From contig NC_059486.1 in NCBI RefSeq assembly GCF_018139145.2, forward strand, positions 8,742,001 through 8,806,000: DNA of 64,000 bases, read 5' to 3'. The notes beneath the pieces are model-generated. The model did no database searches. It was not told where the DNA came from and saw only the letters and a program-made list of their open reading frames with translations. Shown piece by piece: positions 40,241-51,276 of this stretch (positions are counted from its first letter, which is position 1; the number at the start of each line of letters is the position of its first letter). This stretch comes from Gymnogyps californianus (taxonomy: Eukaryota; Chordata; Aves; Accipitriformes; Cathartidae). The translations under genes and the position numbers were made by a program.

Positions 40241-42703
40241 TGCCTTAGCGAATATGCTCCATTCCTAAAAATGAAAAATAATGTTGCAGTCAAGTATGAC
40301 GAATAGTTATTCATATTTTTGCATATGAAAATCTCTGCTGATCTAGTCACTTCAGGATAATTCTTGAACTGTAAACCAGTGTTTTGTTAGAAGGATTTTC
40401 TCCCTAAAATTAATTATGAAACTGGACACATTAACCCAAATTAATATCTTATTTCAGAAGTGATATTTAATATTGCGTATGAAATGCATGTACCTTCCCC
40501 AATCCCTAAATACAGCAGCATCTATGACAAAAATCAGTGTACATCAATCTGCTGTTATACAGAAAAAGCTGCACTTCTAGATTTGGCCCAATATACACAT
40601 CAAGAGACAGACACTCAAATCATCAGAAACTTCAGATGGCTTGTTGGATTTCTGAGAGTGAAGAGCTCTTTCTGGCTCATACTATAGTAGGCAAAGTATA
40701 GCCAGAAAATTACTCATTTTTGAGGACAAGTCTTTTTTAACCCAAGCCAGAGAAGGTTTGGAGCCCTATTTCAGATGACTAGCAATTAAAACCCAAACCA
40801 AAAACCAAACCAACCCCCTCTTCCCCAACAGTAACAAGAAGCCAACCCCGGAACACAGTAACTGGAGCCAATTTTGCAAGATACTTTCTGAAAGCTGGAA
40901 ATCTGGATGGGTTCCCAATTTGAATTTTTTCCAAAGAGCTCACATGCTAGCTGCAGGGACAGCAAGATGGGTGCCCTCACCCTTGCAGAAGAAGGTCTCC
41001 AACCCCTTGCACAGAAACATAAGCCTACACTTAGTTTACTAAAAACTCATTCAACTTCAGTTTTCTCTTGCTTCCCTCAGACAGTTCCCAACAGTTTCTC
41101 TGACATCCAGAATGGTGTTACAGAAAACATATCCCTGTAGCCCTCCAAAATTAAGGATGCTGCACACACATTAATTACTGTCATGGGCAGCCAACACATG
41201 GATCCAGATAATGCCACCGCAGGACAGACTCACAGATCACCCGCTGAAGTGGTCACAGGCCTCTTCAGAGTAAAGATTAGAGTCAGTCAGTCATACGATG
41301 CCAAAGGTTGTCCAAAGTCAGTTTAATTGACATTCTCCTTAAAAATCCTGGCTTAATACCGATGTTGAAAATAGCTTGGATTAATACAATGGAACTGTTC
41401 GGTCAGGTCTACCGATGGTACCAAAAAAGTCAACGGGAACATTAGCTGAGAATAAAAAGATAAACTTCTAGGAAATAAATCAAACCCAGAAGGCTCATTT
41501 CCATTTCTAACAAAATAATTTAAGTTCCAGACTTAACAGGATAAGGAGTACTCAGGTACAGTCAAGTCCCATTGACTTCCCAAACCTACCGGTGAAGACT
41601 AAGGAATCAGATCCAGCCAGTTTTGAAAGCAGGATCTAGTAGGACAAGATTTTGAACCTCTCCTTCCACTGACTGTCTGGGAAAGGGGAAAGCTGCAATG
41701 CCACACAGAAAACAGAGTTTTGGAAGAACAAATAAGCAGTGGGGATCCTTCTCCCCACGCTGAGCACCTCTGCTTTCCTGGCTAACCAGAGCTACCCGCA
41801 TCCCGAACAGCTCAAACTCTTCCCTTCTGCATTACCATACCATTTTAGATAAGCACCGTGTTACCGCTCCAAGAAATACAGGGAAGTTTTGCAAGTATGA
41901 GAGTGGTGGCAAGCAATGTAGCAAAGTGAAAAGCTGCCGTCATGAGGCCCTCAGCGTTTCAATTTGTGCATGCGTGCCAGAAAAAATAAAAGTTTAGACA
42001 ACCACGCTTGGTGCGGTCATTAATCACTATCACCAGCTGAACAGGTTCCACACCAGAGGGACGACCAGCAAAGCAGATGGGGAACTACGCTTGGAAAGAA
42101 AGGGACTGCTTGGACTGAGAAAGGTAAGTAAGAAGGTACAAGGCAATATGAGTAATTGAAATCAAGTGCCACATGAGAAGGAAAGTTTAACAAAAACAAA
42201 AATGCAAAGCCCAACAAAAAGTATAAAAGCACATTTTGAGCAGGCAAGACTATAGAAATGTGCTGAAGGACTACTGCACCTTGCTTCCTGCTCGATACAG
42301 AAACATGCAACTCATCCACACGTTTGACCTGTGCATTATTACTGTAAAACTGCTCCCACCAGTTAATTCTACAGCCAAAATCTCACCAGCCAGTTCTAAT
42401 CCTTTTAAATGGTGGGGGATTTCTCCTGATCTTCTATATCTAGGGATCAAACCAGCAAGGCAGCAACAGGAGGAAAAAAAATTGAGTTTAGTCTGATTTA
42501 GCACTGGGATATTTTCAGTTGTGCAATGAAGTTAAATGTGACATAGCCTTAAAATAAAATCCATAATGCTCTTCGCTGCAAGCATCTTGGGAAGCCTCCT
42601 CTAAGTGTTAATAGGAGCAAAAGGACCTTATCTTCCAGACCTTCCCCTTTATGGTTTCCTAACTCAGGCTTACATATGCTTAGGAAATCCCCACTGCAGA
42701 CTT

Positions 42704-43818
42704 AGAATCATAAAATCATCACAGAATGGTTTGGGTTGGAAGGGATCTTAAAGATCATCTAGTTCTCACCCCCTGCCATGGGCAGGGACACCTTCTACTA
42801 GACCAGGTTGCTCAAAGCCCCATCCAACCTGGCCTCGAACACTTCCAGGGAGGGGGCATCCACCACCTCTCTGGGCAACCTGCTCCAGTGCCTCACCACC
42901 CTCACAGTGAAGAATTTCTTCCTTACAGCTAATCTAAATCTACCCTCTTTCAATTTAAAGCCATTACCCCTTGTCCTATCACTGCATGCCCTTGTAAAAA
43001 GCCCCTCTCCAGCTTTCTTGTAGGCCCCCTTCAGGCACTGGAAGGCTGCTAGAAGGTCTGCCTGGAGCCTTCTCTTCTCCAGGCTGAACGACCCCAACTC
43101 TCTCAGCCTGTCTTCACAGGAGAGGTGCTCCAGCCCCCTGATCATCTTCATGGCCCTCCTCTGGACTCGCTCCAACAGGTCCATGTCCTTCTTACGCTGG
43201 GGGCCTCAGAGCTGAACGCAGTACTCCAGGCGAGGTCTCACGAGAGCAGAGTAGAGGGGCAGAATCACCTCCCTCGACCTGCTGGTCACGCTTCCTTTGA
43301 TGCAGCCCAGGATACAGTTGGCTTTCTGGGCTGCAAATGCACATTGCCGGGTCATGTTGAGCTTCTCATCAACCAACACCCCCAAGTCCTTCTCCTCAGG
43401 GCTGCTCTCAATCTGTTCTCCACCCAGCCTGTATTTGTGCTTGGGATTGCCCCGACCCATGTGCAGGACCTTGCACTTGGCCTTGTTGAACTTCATGAGG
43501 TTCGCACAGGCCTACCTCTCAAGCCTGTCAAGGTCCCTCTGGGTGGCATCCCTTCCCTCCAGCGCATCAACCGCACCACACAGCTTGGTGTCGTGGGCAA
43601 ACTTGCTGAGGGTGCACTCAATCCCACTGTCCATGTCGCCGACAAAGGTGCTAAACAGCGCCGGTCCCAATACCAACCCCTGAGGAATCCCACTTGTCAC
43701 TGATCTCCACTTGGACATTGAGCTGCTGACCGCAACGATTCGAGTGCGACCACCCAGCCAATTTCTTATCTACCACGTGGTCCATCTGTCAAATCCATGT
43801 CTCTCCAATTTAGAGACC
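42704..43818 (-). mobile_element. CR1 LINE, 5'-truncated, minus strand
   Basis: This is the 3' part of a chicken-repeat-1 (CR1) non-LTR retrotransposon. Read on the minus strand it carries the C-terminal part of the ORF2 reverse transcriptase. The natural ORF end follows at about 42798, then a short 3' UTR. The element stops in degenerate copies of the octamer-like CR1 tail (plus strand: agaatcataaaatcatcaca, from 42704). The 5' boundary near 43818 is where the recognisable CR1 sequence stops. Truncation at the 5' end is the usual outcome of incomplete reverse transcription in this family. CR1 elements usually lack a clear target duplication and none is visible. CR1 is the dominant LINE of birds, so this copy is one of the main reasons for calling the organism avian. 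The copy is dead (see the ORF2 pseudogene entry). Confidence 0.95.
42798..43718 (-). pseudogene. CR1 ORF2 reverse-transcriptase C-terminus, inactivated
   Basis: The minus-strand reading frame from 43718 to 42798 stays in one phase over about 307 codons, interrupted by two in-frame stops. These are TAG at 43512-43514 (after DRLER) and TGA at 43206-43208 (after EYCVQL). From family knowledge, both replace a tryptophan codon. Visible family features are the SG(I/V)PQG...LGP turn near the start, the catalytic-loop region, the [18 protein letters not shown] segment (here [15 protein letters not shown]), and the CR1 C-terminal motifs SLEKRRLQADL, FFTVRVVRHWSRLP and ALSNLV before the natural stop. 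The catalytic-loop motif reads FAHD instead of the family FADD, because codon 43593-43595 encodes His rather than Asp. The copy therefore lacks a full-length enzyme, has stops and has lost a metal-binding aspartate. No upstream endonuclease domain is present. Confidence 0.9.
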
Positions 43819-44686
43819 TGGATAAAAGGTCTCCTTTTCACACTGTTTTCCACCTAGGAATGGTGCTAGCACATAATCAAAAACATTTTGCTTCTACTCA
43901 CAGTTATGAAAACCTCAGAAGGGGAAGCTCCGGTATAGACAACACAGTGCTGTCTGCCTGAGTCTGCAGGCAAGCTGCAAAGGTGCATGTTTCAGCACTG
44001 TTAATGGTAGTTTTATTATGGACATTTTAGCATCAGATGCAGCGGAAACAAACCCAAGTCTCCCCCCTTAAAACGCTCTCAGATCTGTCAGCAACTTCTA
44101 GAGTGACTGGGCTTTTTTGCACGGATCTCCTGTGCACTGAAATGTCAAAACTGAAAAGAACTGAGACCACATGAAATAAGTAGGATTTAATAACAACTGT
44201 CAAGAGAACAAAATTAATAGTCTCCCATTTCCACATTTCTATAATGAAAACTTTAATTTCTGGAAGACCAGAGCATCCCTGGTGTATTTGATCTGCTCCA
44301 TTAGTTGCCAGTTTGGAATCGATGCTATCAGCCCATGGCAGGTTTCATTATTTAAAATGTGAATCAACACAGCAGCGGATGGTGCTCAGCTACAAAAACT
44401 CAACAGGTCCCAGGCACAAGAAAACACACAGAAAACTGCAACTGTACACACTTATCTAATAGGACGTTTCGGTAATGCTCGTGACGCAAGAACGGCTGCG
44501 TCTGTACTTTGCCCACCAACAGTTCAAAAGCCGACTGCCAAGTCATTCGTGAGGTTTATTGACACTGCAAACTTCATTGAAATCTGATTTATAAACACTG
44601 CTCAGCAAGTTGGGGATAAACTTTGAAGTAATTACACAAACAACCCAGTAGACGCAATCTAAAATTCAGCTCTACAGTCCGAACAA

Positions 44687-44703
44687 TTTTTTTTTTTTTT
44701 TTT
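44687..44703 (+). repeat. Poly(T) tract, 17 T
   Basis: Uninterrupted T run on the plus strand. No element is recognisable on the minus strand upstream of the corresponding A run. Confidence 0.85.
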
Positions 44704-46031
44704 AAGTATAGTTCCAAGAGCATGAGGAGTTTGATGCAATTCAGCTGTGTGGGACAGCGTGCCAACAAAATACATCCGTCACTAATAAAAATAACAAAAT
44801 GGAGCCTGGGTAAGGCCTATCTGTACTTCTGCATCAACTTCCACTCATTCTTACCAAGTTAGACTATTAATAGCACCATCAACATAGCAATAAACTAAAT
44901 ACTTTTAATAGCTGTACTAGAAAGTTTACCAAACAAGCAACATACTGTGCAAGAGCAACAGTACACCTTAATACACCATAGCTGCAAAAAGAAGCCTTAT
45001 AAAACACCCATATTGCTGTGCTACTAACTCTTGTGTTTTTCTTGCAATTAATACAGCTTCATTCATTACTGAAATCATCCTTGCAATGATTTGGGAAGCT
45101 CCTTCTCCCCATTTCAGGGAAGAGCACAAGTATGAAGACTGCAGAAAGACAGGGTAGACTAAGGCATGGGAGGGGACAGTGATGGGCTGAGTGAAATCAA
45201 AAGCTCTGAGCCATCAGGCCATCACAGGGTTGCAGCAGCGGCAGCCAAAATCACACCTTTGAGATCCGGCAGAAATAGAAACACTGAGGATGTTCGTCAT
45301 AAAAAGCAAACTTTCATGCTCTTTACTATAGTTGGAGTCAAGAGAGCTTGACTTTTCTAACCTTTGGAAAAAAGATCAAGTTTCTCATACACTCTCCCCT
45401 CTAACCCCAGCTGTTGGGAATCGGGAGCGATGCAAGGCAAACAGAGATGCACCTTTGGCAATGGAGGTTGATAATGCTAACTTACAACAATATCAAGTTT
45501 TTCTGTTCACTCAGCTTACATTGCAAGCTGTCACGCATAACGTAACATGGCATGAATCTCAAATCCGACAATTTCTGATCTGCAGATTTCCTCTGCCATT
45601 TCAAATTCTTTTTTTTAATCATGTGAAAAAGGCCAGTAATTGCACAAGGGAAACTCCTCAAGAACTGTGGGCATGTCAGGGAAATCAATTAAAAATTTCT
45701 AGTTTCATTTAGGGAAAAAGTGTCATTCTGCTTTAACCACCTTATTACGGGAGTGACTGCAGAAACCAAACTAAACCAAGCAAGACAGACCACTGCCATT
45801 AGGAAGTGCTGATAACGTAATACAACTGCCATCCAAAGCACTCCTCACTGCATTTTATTTTCTTGTAGAACAACTCTCTCAGAAACAAGCAAGTTTTATA
45901 AAGAGGTTTGGTAGCACACAAGTTGCCAAAACATCACTTTCTGTGTCCATAAGAATGTTGGGTTTTTGGGGTTTTTTTTGTCAGCCTGTGTTCCCAAGTT
46001 CCCCATCAGACTGATTTATGAACAGTAAATC

Positions 46032-46059
46032 TAAACAGACCGAGATAAACAGACCGAGA
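46032..46059 (+). repeat. 14-bp perfect tandem duplication
   Basis: The unit TAAACAGACCGAGA occurs twice head to tail (46032-46045 and 46046-46059) without a mismatch. A perfect second copy points to a recent replication-slippage duplication. Confidence 0.85.
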
Positions 46060-49000
46060 ATCATGCCTGACAATTTCACTTGCCCTCCCAATCTCTATTT
46101 GTAATTCTCTAGAAACACCACGTCTCTCTCTCAGGCATACTTCTACCAATTTAGCTTCTTTGCCATAAACTGCAAGCAAAGAAGTACATTCACCCTCAGC
46201 AGAAAGCAGAAATGTGCTGCAAGATTTGTTGGTGGGGGTTTTTTTTTTGTTTGGTTTATGTGCACACATGTAACCACGCCATAAACAAGAGGATGGGCTC
46301 AAACCTCTGGGAAGCCTTTCACATGGCTTTATAAAACTGTACCTGCAAACTGAGGACCTGAAGCACAGCTCCTGCAGTTTGGGGTTAATAATCTTTCTTC
46401 TCCTTTTTGTCCATCGCCTTTGCTTTGCAGACCCTTGGGACACAGCTCTTGGGGCAGCTGAGTAAAACACAACCCTGTCGAGCAGGATTTAGCATAGCAC
46501 TAACCTCACTGGGGTCTCTACAACCTACCACAGCAGCAACAAAATATTACTGTATTTATCCACCTACATGTGCGTTTTGAGCCAGCATCTGCTTTAAGAG
46601 GTATACACGTATGTAAGTCAGCAGTAGGAAATTGGGTCTTCTGGGAGATCATTATCTCTCGGCGCTTGCAGGGACAGGATCCTTTTGAGAAAAGCACCAG
46701 CTCCTAGAGCATAACGCCAAGCACTGATGGTCTTCGTCATGCACCTACAAAAGGTGCATCGTTCCACCTGCGCAGCTCTGATGTGGAGTAACTAATGCAC
46801 GTTCCCCTCCAAATCACATGTAAACATCTCCTCCACACCAGGCTCCAAACCTAGGATTCAGCGTCTGGATGGAAACAGCTCCCTTCTCCCCAACTGCTTT
46901 GGATACAGGAACTGACTCATCCATATGTTTTTTTTTTTCTTTTCCTCATTCCAATGCAGATATGAAAAATAATAGTCTTCATTTCAATATTTAATCATAT
47001 GCTTCATTTAATAATGAGTCCAAGAATAATTTAATCCTGGCTATCAACATAAAAGAGATATTGTTCCTTTTGCTTGACTATAAGAAAATAAAAACCCTCT
47101 GCTCTCTGGCTTCTCGCAGGCCAGGGTTTTGCTCACTCTAACTTATAACATAAATACAAATTATGTTTTATACTTGATTACGCCCACAATACCTTGACCC
47201 GCATTTGGAAAGGGGCACAGGATACTCCTCATAGCAATTTCACCTGCTTAATTACAAATGCTGCCGTCTCCCTTGAACGAACAAACTCGCTTATGAAACG
47301 GAGAGGGAGCTGACATTTCATGGCACATCGCCTCGTGCCTCAGTGAAGAAATACACATCACGTGCCACAGATTTCTGGAAGCATCACCGCTCCCTTATGG
47401 TACGTGATCTCTTGCCAGGAATAAATAGGACAGAGTCCAGCATAGGAATCACATAACATTTGGCTCGCACATCATTCTTCTGTTATTGTATGTTACTATA
47501 CTAAATGCATTGTTCAGGCACTGTCCACTCTAGAAAAATCTCACTAGCTATGAAAAACTTGGACTTAAGTATAAGGTGATTAATAATCCGGAATGTCGTG
47601 CTTAGATACTCAGTGCAAAACTTGAAAAGAGTCCAAATATCTGAAGAGAGCAAGCGCTTTTTGCATATTACGTTTACGTGATTTAAATGATCCCCCAAAA
47701 TGTGCTCTTTTGAGGACGAACGGTGCTTGTTCTCTATACATTTGGTTAGTACTCTTGGGACTGATCTCTAAGCATTTTGTCCATCTATAAAGCACAATAA
47801 TGACAATGCTGTTATTTTACATTAAAATATTTTAACATAAAATTACTTCTAACTTGGCGATATTTATGCATCTAAACTCTCTGCTTTGTTTTTCTCTTAA
47901 AAGCTTTAATTTCAGCTCCCCGATCTTTTTCCTTCTAAAACATTTCTGCTTGGTATTACACATGTGCACTCCCACACTTAAATCCCTCTTCCTCCTCTAT
48001 TTCTCATTGTGCATACTGTACTTCAGAAACATTAAGTAGAATTTATCGCTTATTTCTGGAAAAAGAAAGCATTTAAAATTTGAATATAAGTCCTTCAGAG
48101 ATAAAGCATCCCAGGTTAAATCTAATGATGTCCAGGGGAATTCTATGCAAGTGATGAGCTGCCTGCTAATACGTTGATGCTTTAGGGAAGAAAAATATCA
48201 ATTAAATTTCATAGCATGCAACCACATATTGACCTTGAAAGCTATCTGCAACTTAGTTTAAACTTGAAAATTCAAAGTCTAGAGTCAGAACATCTGCCCT
48301 AATTGGTTTTAACTTCACTGAAGAATGGAACAGCTCTATAGAGACCCCAGAAAAATTAGGAGAATCAATCTGGAGAAAAAAAAAAAATTCCCCCCAATCC
48401 TATTAAGTGTTTAAATATGACATTTGTGTGTGCCTGTAGTCTCCCTCCCTTGGATTTTGGCCATTGCTTCCAGAGATATTAGTGGTTCTTTTCTCTTTCA
48501 GCCTTCTGATAACACTAAAAAAAAAAGTCAGCCATCATGATAGCCCACGTCTGCCAGCTCCACAGCGGCATTGCACCAGTGCTTGTGTGAAGATTTCTAC
48601 GACCAAGTATTTTATTACCAAGAGAATTACAATCCGACAGCATACTGTACAGCACATGTACAGTAAGGGCAAGTCAGATGAAGGAAATCTGCTATTATAA
48701 ACTGCTCCATGGGTCAAAGGAAACCCAGAAGGTAAATCTCTCACCTGGAACTGGACTTGATCTTTAAAGCCTCTCCCACTGCAATGCCCTTTACTAAGCA
48801 AGCTGTAATTCGAACTGTGCCAGATCTTCCACTGTAATTCTAATGGTAGGGCTTTTTTTTTCTTTTAAATTATTATTTTTATCTGTGCTGATCTAGCTTC
48901 TCAGTCTGAGAAAAGAGTATTGTTGTCTTTGGTTAGTTAGCATATTGTTTTCCCCATCAGGAAGAAGAGAAAGAGGAGTAGTGTATGTGCCCGTCTTTCC

Positions 49001-49899
49001 TACTACAGAGTTCAAGCAAAGGAAAAAATCTGATACACTTATTCAGAATAAATATACTTAATTTCATCAAATATGTATGAGCTGGATATCCAAGCCACCA
49101 AACAGAAAAAGGAGAAGGAAGTCATATTTTGTATTTATTGAACATATCTAGAAAAGCCTAGCTCCTTCTTATTACAATTCAACTTGCCTTCTATAGATGT
49201 TTACAGACTGCAAGCAGCAACAGGGGAACCTAATGCACGTCTTGTTGTTGGAGGACAACCAAGCATGCCTTCTCACTGAAATTTTTCTGGGCTTTGTATC
49301 AGTAACAAAAGATTTCAAAATTCCTCCAACATTCCTTGGAGGTTGAATTAAAATTTATGACACTTGGACTGATGAAAGGGCGCAATGTTGAAACAGCACA
49401 ACTCCTTCCTCGTCAGCTAATAGCACATATTCTGGGCAGAATGAGGCAGGATCCATTTATTTTCTGTGAGAATTAATGTGATGACTCTTTGCAGGTGAGA
49501 AGTTCATTTATACCATGACTGGCAGCCGCTTGGACCACCAGGTCAAGTGAGCTGATAGAGCCATTAACCCTCTCAATTAACCCTTATAATGGTGGTTTCC
49601 TTCCTCTAGCAGCAAGAGGAATATAAAACCTGGCACAATTAAAGAGATGTCCAAGTCAGCTCCGAAATCCAGAGCTCTCTGTGAAACCCAGCTCACCTGA
49701 TTTTAAAGTTAAAAAAAGGTGAGAAAAGAAAATGTTTCTTTTGGTCACGGCCCACAGACCCACTTATCTGAGACGCTTTGCACGCCGGCTCAGGCCATAG
49801 CTTAACAAACCTCTTCCTGCACCTTCGCCAGCACCGGACCATGGCGAATTCTGCAGCATCTCAAGGCACCTGGGCATCCACATCCCACCAGACACACAG

Positions 49900-49936
49900 C
49901 TATATATATAATACATATATACACACACACACACAC
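49900..49936 (+). repeat. Compound TA/CA microsatellite
   Basis: TA repeats (49901-49910), then an interrupted atacatatat, then a CA run (about 49919-49936). A typical dinucleotide microsatellite, probably polymorphic. Confidence 0.85.
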
Positions 49937-51250
49937 CCCTCTTCCCTTTGCTTTGCAACATCTTGCAGAAGCTAAAGCATGAACTCTTTCTGCAAAACAG
50001 CCTGAGCTGTGTGTAATATATGAGGTTCCTTCATTGTGAAATTTGCGCTTAGACTTCTTAAAAGTTTGAGGAATTATTTGAAGAGCAAAAGACAAATCAG
50101 ACAGCTCCTAGCACTGCATTAAGGATCCCAGAAGCAACACAGCAGCTCTTTATTCATGGAGCATGAGCACCGGGGCTCAGCTCAGAGAGAAGCCTGCGAG
50201 CAGATGGAGTAGGAACCCATTTGACTGAAAAGAAATGCCAGAAATTCGCATCAGAGGCTCAGGGAGATCCTCCCGGAGCACCACTCAAGCCCAGCCCCAG
50301 CACTCCTGCAGCACTCCGATGGCTATATCTTTCTTAAGTCTCTGTATAACGGGATAAAACGAGATGCTGCTGTTCAATGACACAGACCGAAGGGAATTAA
50401 GCTCTGACACGTCCCTGCTTAGAGGGGACAGAGATAAGCCTAGAGAGAACTCTTACCTAGAGCAATACCAATAGGCAAAGCTACCGCATACGCTTTTGGA
50501 TTGCTGTAGCGCTTTAGAAACAGGAATATTTAACATAAGCAGGACTGCCTGGTATGGACACACAGCAGGGCTCTCCTGCTGAGCCACACCTCGTTCCCCA
50601 TGTGTTTACCCAGAGACCTGCATCGTTCAGGCTGACAGCAGGATGAAACCAGGGGCCACCTTATTATCACATAGGTGTTCCTTCCAAACATCACCCACGG
50701 TAGCGCACCAGTGATGGAGTCCAGCTTTGCTGACTCTCCAAGCTGCCACGCTGTATCAGCTCCCGTCCGGGGCTGCAATGAGCTGCAAGTCAAGAGGGGA
50801 GAGTGGGAGGTGCAGAGAGGAGGTGGATGCTAAGTACCAACAAGCACAGGATGAGCTACATTTGTGGCAAAAATTCTTACAATATATTATCTAATCACCT
50901 AGAGTTTCTATGTCATGATTGTTTCCGCTGCCTCTGGCTCTAGGGAAGTAACGTGGCTTTGCTTCATTGCATGGGCCATGAGCCTCAATGCAAAGTTCAT
51001 TCGCTCCAAAACTGGTATCAGGGGGGAATTTCACACCCTCCCCAAGGCATCCACCAAGTCGTACATCAAAAACAAAAGCCTCCCCGCAGCAGGAATTGGG
51101 TAAATTACACTGGGTTTTTACACAGCTGCTTGTGGCTCTGGATCAGACATTGGCATCTCAAAGGGGACATTTCTTTGGAGACTACTTAACCCTTTGGAAG
51201 GGCTTTGGTGCAGGACGTCTGGGCTGTCCTCAGCCAGGGTTTCCCTTAAA

Positions 51251-51276
51251 AGGCTGCTGGCAAAGGCTGCTGGCAC
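51251..51276 (+). repeat. 13-bp tandem duplication
   Basis: AGGCTGCTGGCAA (51251-51263) is followed by AGGCTGCTGGCAC (51264-51276), one mismatch. Confidence 0.75.

Larger units (their letters stand above)
27707..42703. other. Non-coding sequence with A-tracts
   Basis: No gene recognised. The longest frame (163 codons, 32956-33447, plus strand) is a proline- and leucine-rich translation of a C/T-rich stretch (about 33010-33550) and has no family motif. Long A-runs lie at 36022, 36630, 37417 and 38108. A B-box-like GGTTCGATCC at 36406 is not part of a foldable tRNA. An old-repeat relic pair lies at 40032-40240. Confidence 0.7.

Noticed and set aside
43125..43703. 192-codon plus-strand open frame, the longest in the window
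   Set aside because: It is the antisense shadow of the CR1 reverse-transcriptase frame on the minus strand.
46006..46470. 154-codon minus-strand open frame
   Set aside because: No recognisable domain. It includes a K/N-rich run produced by a poly-T stretch and a local tandem duplication at 46032-46059.
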